The translations under genes were made by a program, and so were the position numbers. Positions 1 through 5,828 of a DNA stretch of 7,985 nucleotides are shown piece by piece (position 1 is the stretch's first letter; each line of letters begins with the position of its first letter). The DNA comes from an uncultured Dyadobacter sp. (GTDB taxonomy: Bacteria; Bacteroidota; Bacteroidia; Cytophagales; Spirosomataceae), in contig CAMLNK010000147.1 of assembly GCA_946481035.1 (NCBI GenBank), forward strand, positions 1 to 7,985, in the 5' to 3' direction. Below the pieces are notes generated by a model, which had not been told where the DNA came from, ran no database searches, and saw nothing but the letters and a program-made list of their open reading frames with translations.

Positions 1-197
1 AGCAATGCGTGTTTGTAGAGGTAATATTCGGTATTCCCGTCCATCTGGCTGTACGCGTCCTTCACCGACGCGCTATACACCACCACAATGCTCCACATAA
101 GCATGATAATGCATATCCCCCATATCCACGGGTCGCCTTTGAGGTTTTTGCTAAACCAAGCCTGGGTATCTTCCCTTGTTTTGTTCAGGAAATCCAT
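1..197 (-). CDS. ftsW: FtsW, septal peptidoglycan glycosyltransferase (SEDS family), N-terminal part
   Basis: Only the first 65 codons are inside the window. The gene starts at ATG 197 and runs off the left edge. The protein begins MDFLNKTREDTQAWF, followed by GDPWIWGICIIM and WSIVVVYSAS, a first membrane helix at about residues 24-44. A short extracytoplasmic stretch ending in YYLYKHAL follows. This matches the start of Bacteroidota FtsW, where the first helix ends in the YSAS-like motif and the next segment leads into helix 2. FtsW is the polytopic SEDS protein that polymerises lipid II at the division septum together with a class B penicillin-binding protein. It follows murD on the same strand after 65 bp, as in the dcw cell-wall/division cluster, and is probably co-transcribed with it. 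RodA is the main alternative, but the murD neighbour favours FtsW. The catalytic loops lie outside the window and cannot be checked. Confidence 0.88.
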   Translation of the reverse strand, partial: MDFLNKTREDTQAWFSKNLKGDPWIWGICIIMLMWSIVVVYSASVKDAYSQMDGNTEYYLYKHAL

Positions 198-221
198 AAT
201 GTCTGGCGGCTAAAATTTGTT

Positions 222-265
222 GTCAGGTATAGTCAGAAATGGTCAGGCCTTGTCAAGGATAATCA
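222..265 (-). repeat. TGAC array with 10-bp period between murD and ftsW
   Basis: Read on the minus strand, TGAC begins at 255, 245, 235 and 225. The murD stop codon plus one base (TGAT at 265) is exactly in register as the first unit. That gives five units at a strict 10-bp spacing. Only the first three or four bases of each decamer are conserved; the other six vary (aaggcc, catttc, tatacc, aacaaa). The decamer TGACCATTTC recurs exactly in the larger array at 5829-5957, which argues that the two are the same repeat family. The array fills most of the 65-bp murD-ftsW spacer. Its function is unknown. Confidence 0.75.
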
Positions 266-1606
266 TTGAATGAGATTTCTGACGGCAGCTTTGAACTTGT
301 CGCCCCGGTCTTCGTAGTTTTTGAACAGGTCAAAACTCGCACACGCGGGCGAAAGCAGAACGATATCCCCCGGCACGCCCCATTCCCGTCCTTTGTTGAC
401 GGCGTCCTGGACGTCCTCGGTCGCATATATTTGCGGCACTTTGCCTGAAAAGTAGTTTTCAAGCTTTGCCGGGTCTTTCCCAAGAACGATTAAACCCTTC
501 ACTTTACTTTTAACGAGCTCTTCAATTTGTGAATAATCATTTCCTTTATCCACACCACCAGCTATAAGGATCACCGGTTGCTCGAAACTACCCAACGCAT
601 AGAAAACAGAATCCACATTCGTAGCCTTGGAGTCATTAATGTACGTCACGCCTCCGATCACTTCCACCTGTTCCAGCCGGTGCGGCGCGTTGGTGAACGA
701 CGTCAATCCTTCACGGATCTTCTCCGCATCGATACCCAGCAGCTGCGCAACCGAAATTGCCGCCAGCGCATTGATCGCATTGTGCGGACCTTTGATCGGC
801 AGTTCACTGAATGCCTGCCCGAATGCATGGCCGTTGATATTGGAAATCAGCTGCCCGTTTTCCAGGTACGAGCCCGATTCCAGCGCATTTGCCAGCGACA
901 CTTCTACCTTCCCCACCGGCGGGTTTCTCTTTTCGAGCTCCCTTTCTATCACTTCACTTTCTTTATAGTAAATGAAATGATCCGCGGCCGTCTGGTTACG
1001 GATAATGTTAAACTTGGAATCCACATAATTCTGAAAATCATACCCATAACGATCGAGGTGATCGGGAGTGATATTCAGGAGAAGGGAAATATAAGGATGG
1101 AAATCGACGATATTATCGAGCTGGAAGCTACTGATTTCCAGTACATAATAATCAAAATGCTTTTCGGCAACCGCCCATGCGAAACTGTCGCCGATATTAC
1201 CGGCCAGGCCTACATTCAGGCCTGCGGTTTTCAACAAATGGTAGGTCAATAATGTGGTAGTCGTTTTGCCGTTGCTACCTGTGATGGCAATCAGCTTCGC
1301 GTCGGTGTAGCGCGAAGCAAACTCAATTTCAGAGATCACCGGAATGCCTTTTTCCTTCAATGCGACGATCAGAGGCACTTTGTCGGGAATACCCGGACTT
1401 TTCACTACCAGGTCGCTTTCGAGGATACGCTCCTCCGAATGCTGCCCTTGTTCAAACGGAATATTTTCACTGTTCAGAATGTCAGCGTACTTCTGATGCA
1501 ACTGGCCCTTATCCGATAAAAAAACTTCAAAACCTTTGGATTTCGCAAGAATCGCGGCGCCGGCACCGCTTTCTCCGCCACCCAGAATCGTCACCTTTTT
1601 TTGCAC
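263..1606 (-). CDS. murD: UDP-N-acetylmuramoyl-L-alanine--D-glutamate ligase (MurD)
   Basis: This cytoplasmic Mur ligase adds D-glutamate to UDP-MurNAc-L-Ala with ATP hydrolysis, in the peptidoglycan precursor pathway. Numbering from the GTG start at 1606 (447 aa, normal for MurD), visible motifs are: the N-terminal nucleotide-sugar fold KKVTILGGGESG (3-14), the ATP P-loop GSNGKTTTT (110-118), LEISSFQL (156-163), NITPDHLDRYG (178-188), GPHNAINALAA (273-283), HRLE (309-312), NDSKATN (324-330), and near the C-terminus SPACASFDLF (419-428). All are characteristic MurD positions. No ATG precedes the conserved start. GTG 1606 places the start two residues before KKVTILGG, as usual in the family. 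TTG 1639 would add 11 residues and is the alternative. The upstream neighbour is mscL, behind a terminator, not mraY as in a standard dcw cluster. ftsW follows 65 bp downstream. No convincing -33/-7 pair was seen upstream. Confidence 0.95.
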   Translation of the reverse strand: MQKKVTILGGGESGAGAAILAKSKGFEVFLSDKGQLHQKYADILNSENIPFEQGQHSEERILESDLVVKSPGIPDKVPLIVALKEKGIPVISEIEFASRYTDAKLIAITGSNGKTTTTLLTYHLLKTAGLNVGLAGNIGDSFAWAVAEKHFDYYVLEISSFQLDNIVDFHPYISLLLNITPDHLDRYGYDFQNYVDSKFNIIRNQTAADHFIYYKESEVIERELEKRNPPVGKVEVSLANALESGSYLENGQLISNINGHAFGQAFSELPIKGPHNAINALAAISVAQLLGIDAEKIREGLTSFTNAPHRLEQVEVIGGVTYINDSKATNVDSVFYALGSFEQPVILIAGGVDKGNDYSQIEELVKSKVKGLIVLGKDPAKLENYFSGKVPQIYATEDVQDAVNKGREWGVPGDIVLLSPACASFDLFKNYEDRGDKFKAAVRNLIQ

Positions 1607-1700
1607 AAGAATCGAATTAAAACGTTGAACAATCTGCAATAACCACGAAGGTAAATCTTTTGCCGAAAACTTTTTTTAATGCCCTCCCAATAACGCGGAT

Positions 1701-1729
1701 AAAAAAAGAGGCACAGGAAATATGCCTCT
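1701..1729 (-). terminator. Intrinsic terminator downstream of mscL
   Basis: On the minus strand there is a 7-bp perfect stem, AGAGGCA (1729-1723) with TGCCTCT (1713-1707). The loop is 9 nt, and a run of six T follows (1706-1701). It lies about 60 bp after the mscL stop and 94 bp before the murD start, so it should end the DUF3078-mscL transcript and leave murD-ftsW needing its own promoter. The stem is short but has the right geometry. Confidence 0.7.
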
Positions 1730-1788
1730 CTTTGGGTATTTACGAACTTTAACTAGTTCTACTCTTTCTTCATCGATTCCGATAATTT

Positions 1789-2088
1789 CTATCTGTTGGC
1801 CGCTTTCACGATCAGGAATATCACCCAGGCGATGAGCAGGAACTGAATGAGAGTCTGGATAAAGTTACCGTATCGGATGGCTACTTCCGGCGTTTCTCCC
1901 ACTGCTTCTTTCAGCACAACCTTAAGTTGCGTAAAGTCCACGCCGCCGAGAATAAGGCCGAGGATCGGGTTGAGAATGTCCTCTACCAGCGAAGTAGTGA
2001 TTTTTCCGAATGCCGCACCTATGACGACACCGACAGCGAGGTCCAGCACATTACCCTGGGCAATGAATGTTTTGAATTCCTTTAGCAT
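1789..2088 (-). CDS. mscL: Large-conductance mechanosensitive channel MscL, short C-terminus
   Basis: MscL is a homopentameric inner-membrane pore that opens under high membrane tension and releases solutes during hypo-osmotic shock. The protein starts [20 protein letters not shown], the typical amphipathic N-terminal helix leading into TM1 (about 15-45, with [10 protein letters not shown] and the pore-lining glycine/alanine pattern). A periplasmic loop follows (about 46-70), then TM2 (about 72-96, [21 protein letters not shown]). It ends at KAANR after 99 residues. Family members are usually about 130-150 residues, because the charged linker and C-terminal cytoplasmic helix follow this point; both are missing here. 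The same frame continues past the TAG (1789-1791) for nine codons reading KLSESMKKE to a second TAG (1759-1761). ATG 2088 is well supported by alignment to the family start. The gene lies 25 bp after the DUF3078 gene, so the two are probably one transcript ending at the 1701-1729 terminator. Confidence 0.93.
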   Translation of the reverse strand: MLKEFKTFIAQGNVLDLAVGVVIGAAFGKITTSLVEDILNPILGLILGGVDFTQLKVVLKEAVGETPEVAIRYGNFIQTLIQFLLIAWVIFLIVKAANR

Positions 2089-2113
2089 AACAAGACGAGG
2101 TTAGTTGAATGGA

Positions 2114-3046
2114 TTAAAAAGCGAACAAAAAGCCTATACTGAGGGCCTGAGCAAATTGTATCTTGTTGCTCTGGTCATCGTCGTAAACCATGATGGCGCC
2201 GAGGTTGACATTAACATACTTATTGATCTTGGCTGTCAGCTGGGCGTCGAGACGGTTATCTATATTCAAAGGATGTTTGAAGCTCGAAAACATCAGGTAC
2301 CGGAATTTCAGGTTCACATCCTTCGCGATATCCTTGTCAAAGTTGGCTACGAGCTGGATCAATGCGGCTTCGGTACGCACCTTTTTACCGATGGGTACAC
2401 CATAATTTTTCTGATCAGGCGTGTTTACATACAAGTCCTCATCGATCACGATCGTCTGGCGCAATGCGCCCGGCGCGAGATCTACAAAGAAATAAGGAAC
2501 GGGGCGGTATTCGATACCGATCGCCTCTGTCAGATAAGCCGGAGCGAGTATGCCGGAAACCTTTTTCCTGAACTGGACCGTATCTTTCTCGGAAGAATAT
2601 TCATACCCGTTACCAAACTGCGAAAGGAAGTTCACGTTGGCGAAAAGGCTCCATTTGGACGTCAGTTCGCGGTTATATTTGGTGTCGAAGAAAATCCTAT
2701 CGACGTTCTTGCGGCTTTGCTGGCCTTTATTGCGAACGATACCATATTGGCCCTGGAAGTCGTTTCTCCATGAGTTTTTGCCTACTTTCTTCTCATTCAA
2801 TGCATTCAGGAAAAGGCCCAGTGCAATGGAATTTACACCACCACCCGTCCAGTTGGAGCTGAAAGAGCCCTGGTTCAGGTTAGCACCGAATTCGATCTTG
2901 TGCCAGGCGGTATCATTAGCGGTTTTCAGTCGGCCGGAGTTAATCGAATTGGAGAGATCGACTTTATTTTGGGAAACGGCCGGGAATGTCAGAAGTGCAA
3001 GTAAAGTTAGAGCAATAAAGGATGTTCGTTGAAGTTGTTGATTCAT
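2114..3046 (-). CDS. DUF3078 domain outer-membrane protein
   Basis: A 310-residue protein of the DUF3078 family, a Bacteroidota-specific group without an assigned reaction. From ATG 3046 it begins MNQQLQRTSFIALTLLALLT, a signal peptide with a likely cleavage at AVS/Q (25/26). The mature part carries the features I associate with DUF3078: WHKIEFGANLNQGSFSSNW, then GGVNSIALGLFLNALNEK and SWRNDFQGQYGIVRN, then alternating aromatic/polar strands such as KWSLFANVNFLSQFGNGY. It ends in SIGFLFAF with a C-terminal phenylalanine, as expected of an outer-membrane beta-barrel. In-frame ATGs at 3076 and 3070 would put MSMVPLNTLT before the signal peptide and lie only 10-16 nt from the predicted transcription start, so 3046 is preferred. 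The gene has its own promoter (3093-3124) and is followed 25 bp later by mscL. It may be an envelope protein, but no substrate can be inferred. Confidence 0.85.
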   Translation of the reverse strand: MNQQLQRTSFIALTLLALLTFPAVSQNKVDLSNSINSGRLKTANDTAWHKIEFGANLNQGSFSSNWTGGGVNSIALGLFLNALNEKKVGKNSWRNDFQGQYGIVRNKGQQSRKNVDRIFFDTKYNRELTSKWSLFANVNFLSQFGNGYEYSSEKDTVQFRKKVSGILAPAYLTEAIGIEYRPVPYFFVDLAPGALRQTIVIDEDLYVNTPDQKNYGVPIGKKVRTEAALIQLVANFDKDIAKDVNLKFRYLMFSSFKHPLNIDNRLDAQLTAKINKYVNVNLGAIMVYDDDQSNKIQFAQALSIGFLFAF

Positions 3047-3092
3047 TGTCAATGTGTTTAGTGGTACCATACTCATTAAATTTCCATCTTTT

Positions 3093-3124
3093 CAACACTA
3101 ACAAATGAGGAGGTTACGGTCAAA
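3093..3124 (-). promoter_or_regulatory. Bacteroidota-type -33/-7 promoter for the DUF3078-mscL unit
   Basis: On the minus strand, TTTG (3124-3121) is followed after 20 nt by TAGTGTTG (3100-3093). This is one mismatch from the Bacteroidota primary-sigma consensus TTTG-N19-21-TAnnTTTG. The implied transcript start near 3086 gives a roughly 40-nt leader to ATG 3046. It lies in the 99-bp gap after the sigma-factor gene, which shows no terminator hairpin, so read-through from the sigma gene is also possible. Confidence 0.55.
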
Positions 3125-3145
3125 GTAAAGCAATTTCTGACGCTT

Positions 3146-3748
3146 TCAAAAAAAATTACTCCCTTCTGAAAGTTTATAATACCACTTACGGAGCTTCCTG
3201 CGCGACCGCATCAGCCGCATTTTTACGGCGCTTTCGGTGATCCGGAAGATGTTCGCAATGTCGCGGATGCTGCGGTCGTCGAGATACCGGAGATACACCA
3301 TCGCTTTGTCTTCCAGGCCCAGCAAATCGAGTGCTTCTTTCAGCATCATCAGGTTCGCATCTTCTTCGAAAAGTGCTTGCAGGCAAAGCTCTTCCTTGAC
3401 GACGCTATCGGGCGTTTTTACGCCATGGACGAGGATAACCTTGCGCTTACTCCCGCGCACGAGGTCCATGCAGTGGTTGTGGGTAATGGTGAAAAGCCAG
3501 GTGGAGAATTTGGCGCCCGTCTTGAACGAGCCCATTTTATGGATCAGTTTGAGAAAGACATCATGCATAATGTCTTCGGCGCGGGTAGCATCCCTCGTGA
3601 GTGTGAGGCATCTTTTATAAACTTTTACGGCGTAACGCTCGTAAAGCTGCCGGAAGTGACGATTGTCCCGTGATTCGAGGAAAAGTGTAACTAATTCTTC
3701 ATCTGTCGAATTATGCTCCGAACAGGAATTGCTCCGTAAATCAACCAT
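3146..3748 (-). CDS. RNA polymerase sigma factor, sigma-70 family (ECF type)
   Basis: A 200-residue ECF-type sigma factor that directs RNA polymerase to a specific promoter set. Region 2 spans about 35-102: LYERYAVKVYKRCLTLTRD, then RAEDIMHDVFLKL (the core-binding/-10 helix with the usual A-E-D-hydrophobic pattern), then FSTWLFTITHNHCMDLVRG. A linker of about 30 residues follows. Region 4 spans about 135-188, with LGLEDKAMVYLRYLDDRSI, the helix-turn-helix IRDIANIFRITESAVKMRL and the basic end RSRRKLRKW. ATG 3748 gives a 33-residue lead-in before region 2, acceptable for this class. No anti-sigma factor (FecR-like or zinc-binding) lies beside it: the tsf terminator is upstream and a DUF3078 gene starts 99 bp downstream. 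Its targets and signal are therefore unknown. No specific ECF subgroup can be assigned by eye. Confidence 0.88.
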   Translation of the reverse strand: MVDLRSNSCSEHNSTDEELVTLFLESRDNRHFRQLYERYAVKVYKRCLTLTRDATRAEDIMHDVFLKLIHKMGSFKTGAKFSTWLFTITHNHCMDLVRGSKRKVILVHGVKTPDSVVKEELCLQALFEEDANLMMLKEALDLLGLEDKAMVYLRYLDDRSIRDIANIFRITESAVKMRLMRSRRKLRKWYYKLSEGSNFF

Positions 3749-3781
3749 TCTGCCTGATGAAATGCCGCGATAGCGTGTGCT

Positions 3782-3812
3782 GAAAATTAAATTGCATTTA
3801 ACTTTCTGTAAA
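3782..3812 (-). promoter_or_regulatory. Possible promoter of the sigma-factor gene
   Basis: On the minus strand, TTTA (3812-3809), a 19-nt spacer, then TAATTTTC (3789-3782) match the Bacteroidota TTTG / TAnnTTTG promoter with one mismatch in each box. The predicted start near 3776 leaves a leader of about 28 nt to ATG 3748. It lies just after the T-run of the tsf terminator. The match is weak in A/T-rich DNA, so this is a candidate only. Confidence 0.3.
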
Positions 3813-3816
3813 TATG

Positions 3817-3858
3817 AAAAAACAACGCCTGGTATACAAATTAGATACCAGGCGTTGT
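3817..3858 (-). terminator. Strong intrinsic terminator after tsf
   Basis: A perfect 14-bp inverted repeat (3822-3835 with 3845-3858, core ACAACGCCTGGTAT) has a 9-nt loop. On the minus strand it is followed by a run of T (3822-3817, the first base also closing the stem). The hairpin begins 26 bp after the tsf stop codon. It separates the translation-factor block from the sigma-factor gene. Confidence 0.92.
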
Positions 3859-3883
3859 CAATATATTTTGTTGCTGAAAAGGC

Positions 3884-4720
3884 TTATCCGCCGATCGCTA
3901 CACGTTTGAATGTCGTTACTGACAAACCTTTTGAAGTTTTTTCAAGCAGCTGACGGATAGTCAGTGAAGAATCCTTCACGAACTCCTGGTTCAACAGGGT
4001 GCTGTCTTTGTAGAACTTCTGAAGTTTACCCTGAGCGATTTTCTCAAGCATTGCCTCAGGCTTGCCTTCTGCACGGGCCTGCTCTTTACCTACTTCGATT
4101 TCGCGCTCGATTGTAGCAGCGTCGATACCGTCTTTGTCAAGCGCAACCGGCTTCATAGCAGCGATCTGCATCGCTACGTCTTTGCCAAGCTCAGCGACAT
4201 CCGTTCCGTTTACGCCGGCGAATGCTACCAACACACCCAATTTACCGTTTGAGTGGATGTAAGGGACAACTTTATCAGCAGAAACGTTTTCGTAAGCGCT
4301 GATTTCCAGTTTCTCTCCCAGTTTACCTGTAAGCTCAACCATGTGCTCAGATACAGGGCGACCGTCAGCCAAAGTTGCAGCCAAAAGGGCATCTTTGTCG
4401 GCGATGTTATCCGCTACTGCTTTGTCAAGGATAGACTGCGCAAGGTTTTTGAAATCTTCTACGTTCGAAACAGGCTCAGTTTCGCAAGCCAGAGCAACGA
4501 GTTTACCATTGGTACCGTCTTCGCTGATATTGATCAGCACAGTTCCTTCTGATACAGCGTTGTCAGCACGTTTTGCAGCAACTTTTTGTCCTTGTTTACG
4601 GAGAATATCAACGGCTTTGTCGAAATCGCCATCTGCTTCCTGCAGGGCTTTTTTACAATCCATCATGCCCGCGCCGGTCATCTGGCGGAGTTTGTTTACA
4701 TCTTGTGCGGTAATTGCCAT
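3884..4720 (-). CDS. tsf: Translation elongation factor Ts (EF-Ts)
   Basis: EF-Ts is the cytoplasmic nucleotide-exchange factor that displaces GDP from EF-Tu. The 278-residue protein starts MAITAQDVNKLRQMTGAGMM, then DCKKALQEADGDFDKAVDIL and RKQGQKVAAKR, the classical N-terminal UBA-like domain and first EF-Ts signature (about 1-55). The dimerisation core follows, and the C-terminal part contains KIAQGKLQKFYKDSTLLNQEF and ends TTFKRVAIGG. Length and start (ATG 4720) are normal. One departure is clear: the second signature, normally (C/N)xTDFV(A/S), reads CETEPVSN at 79-86, so the Asp-Phe pair that contacts EF-Tu in the E. coli complex is Glu-Pro here. The gene follows rpsB, but a terminator lies between them, and the 95 bp between that terminator and the ATG show no clear -33/-7 pair. 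It ends at its own strong terminator. Confidence 0.97.
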   Translation of the reverse strand: MAITAQDVNKLRQMTGAGMMDCKKALQEADGDFDKAVDILRKQGQKVAAKRADNAVSEGTVLINISEDGTNGKLVALACETEPVSNVEDFKNLAQSILDKAVADNIADKDALLAATLADGRPVSEHMVELTGKLGEKLEISAYENVSADKVVPYIHSNGKLGVLVAFAGVNGTDVAELGKDVAMQIAAMKPVALDKDGIDAATIEREIEVGKEQARAEGKPEAMLEKIAQGKLQKFYKDSTLLNQEFVKDSSLTIRQLLEKTSKGLSVTTFKRVAIGG

Positions 4721-4815
4721 GATCGTGATAAATATTATGTATTAATGTTTGGTGGCGAAAGATCCGTTAACCGGGAATTATGAAATGGTTAAAGAATTCA
4801 ATCTCAATGAATTTT

Positions 4816-4852
4816 AAAAAAATGTAGCCCATAGCAAGAGGCTATGGGCTAC
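4816..4852 (-). terminator. Intrinsic terminator after rpsB
   Basis: A perfect 12-bp stem (GTAGCCCATAGC at 4824-4835 paired with 4841-4852) has a 5-nt loop. On the minus strand it is followed by A and then seven T (4822-4816). It begins 51 bp after the rpsB stop and lies 95 bp before the tsf start, so it should end or attenuate transcription between rpsB and tsf. Confidence 0.9.
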
Positions 4853-4903
4853 TCTGTATGTTCAACTATGGTCAGTTTCGGGAACTACACCATATTGCCC
4901 TTT

Positions 4904-5719
4904 TTACTCTTCGTCGCTTTCAGCAACCTCAACGCTTGCAACTTCGGCACGAGGGGCTGCCTCTTCACCTTTGTCTGCTGCGCGTTTCGCTTCTTCTTCC
5001 TCAACCAGGCGCTGATCGTCTTTATCTTGTTTGCGTTCCATCAAACCTTCTTCGATAGCCTTACCGATCGCCAGCGTGATCAACGAGATTGCTTTGTAAG
5101 CATCGTCGTTGGATGGGATTGGGAAGTCAACCAATTCAGGGTTTGAGTTGGTATCGCAGATCGCAAAAATAGGGATGTTCAATCTTTTTGCTTCTGCAAC
5201 CGCAATGTGCTCGCGTTTTACATCAACGATGAAAAGTGCCGCTGGAAGGCGAGTAAGGTCCGCTACACCACCTAGTACTCTTTCCAGTTTCTCCTTTTCA
5301 CGTGTAAGCATCAGGCGTTCTCTCTTCGCAATATTGCTAACCGTGGCTTCGTCTTTCAGCATCTTCTCGAGAGTCTGCATTTTTTTCAAAGACTTGCGAA
5401 TTGTGCCAAAGTTTGTCAGCATACCACCCAACCAACGATCGGTTACGTAAGGCATTTTAAGGCGTTTTGCCTCTTCCGTTACGATTTCCTGCGCTTGTTT
5501 TTTAGTAGCAACAAACATGATCTTACGTCCTGAACGAACGATCTGTTTCAACGCAGCTTCCGCTTCGTTGAGGCAGCTCAAAGTTTTGTTCAGGTCAATG
5601 ATGTGGATCCCGTTCTTCTCCATGAAGATATACGGAGCCATCCGTGGATCCCACTTGCGGGTAAGGTGACCAAAGTGGACACCTGCATCCAATAGTTCTT
5701 TATATTCTATTTGTGCCAT
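4904..5719 (-). CDS. rpsB: 30S ribosomal protein S2
   Basis: S2 binds the back of the small ribosomal subunit near the head-body junction and is needed for S1 recruitment where S1 exists. The 271-residue protein begins MAQIEYKELLDAGVHFGHLT, then RKWDPRMAPYIFMEKNGIHI and IDLNKT. Later come TDRWLGGMLTNFGTIRKS and, in the C-terminal half, RLNIPIFAICDTNSNPELVD with FPIPSNDDAYKAI, all standard S2 signatures. The last roughly 45 residues form a charged, mostly acidic tail (EEEEAKRAADKGEEAAP and following, ending ESDEE), a kind of tail common in this phylum. ATG 5719 is chosen. A TTG two codons earlier (5725) would give MAMAQIEY and is less likely. The gene lies 247 bp after rpsI, across the TGAC inverted array, and is followed by a terminator before tsf. 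Confidence 0.97.
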   Translation of the reverse strand: MAQIEYKELLDAGVHFGHLTRKWDPRMAPYIFMEKNGIHIIDLNKTLSCLNEAEAALKQIVRSGRKIMFVATKKQAQEIVTEEAKRLKMPYVTDRWLGGMLTNFGTIRKSLKKMQTLEKMLKDEATVSNIAKRERLMLTREKEKLERVLGGVADLTRLPAALFIVDVKREHIAVAEAKRLNIPIFAICDTNSNPELVDFPIPSNDDAYKAISLITLAIGKAIEEGLMERKQDKDDQRLVEEEEAKRAADKGEEAAPRAEVASVEVAESDEE

Positions 5720-5792
5720 TGCCAAATTTGATTTAAAATATTTTTAGACTTGTTACGCAGCACGAAGCATCGGGCACGATAAGCGACGTCTG

Positions 5793-5806
5793 GACAATTT
5801 ATTGTC
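5793..5806. repeat. Short perfect inverted repeat upstream of rpsB
   Basis: GACAAT-TT-ATTGTC is a 6-2-6 perfect inverted repeat located 74 bp before the rpsB start. Its right arm includes a GTCA that belongs in sequence, though not in register, with the 10-bp array beginning at 5829. A GC-rich 8-bp palindrome CCGCGCGG (5822-5829) lies close by. The repeat could be an operator or a degenerate piece of the array. The size is within reach of chance in an A/T-rich spacer. Confidence 0.3.
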
Positions 5807-5828
5807 ATTTGTTGCGGTCCGCCGCGCG

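Noticed and set aside
222..265. CRISPR interpretation of the TGAC arrays
   Set aside because: The repeat core is only 4 bp, the period is 10 bp, and no cas genes are present; CRISPR repeats and spacers are each more than 20 bp.
578..1252. Long open frame (224 codons) on the plus strand opposite murD
   Set aside because: It is fully antisense to a MurD gene with intact motifs, and its translation has no recognisable domain; it is a shadow of murD codon use. The same applies to a 222-codon plus-strand frame at 2105-2773 opposite the DUF3078 gene.
1701..1790. Frameshifted continuation of MscL (shifting one base at the TAG opens a frame reading [17 protein letters not shown])
   Set aside because: The frame stays open but does not resemble an MscL C-terminal linker or helix, and it runs on through the terminator, so it is probably chance.
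3047..3076. Upstream ATG codons (3076, 3070) as the start of the DUF3078 protein
   Set aside because: They add ten residues before a complete signal peptide and lie almost at the predicted transcription start; ATG 3046 fits better.
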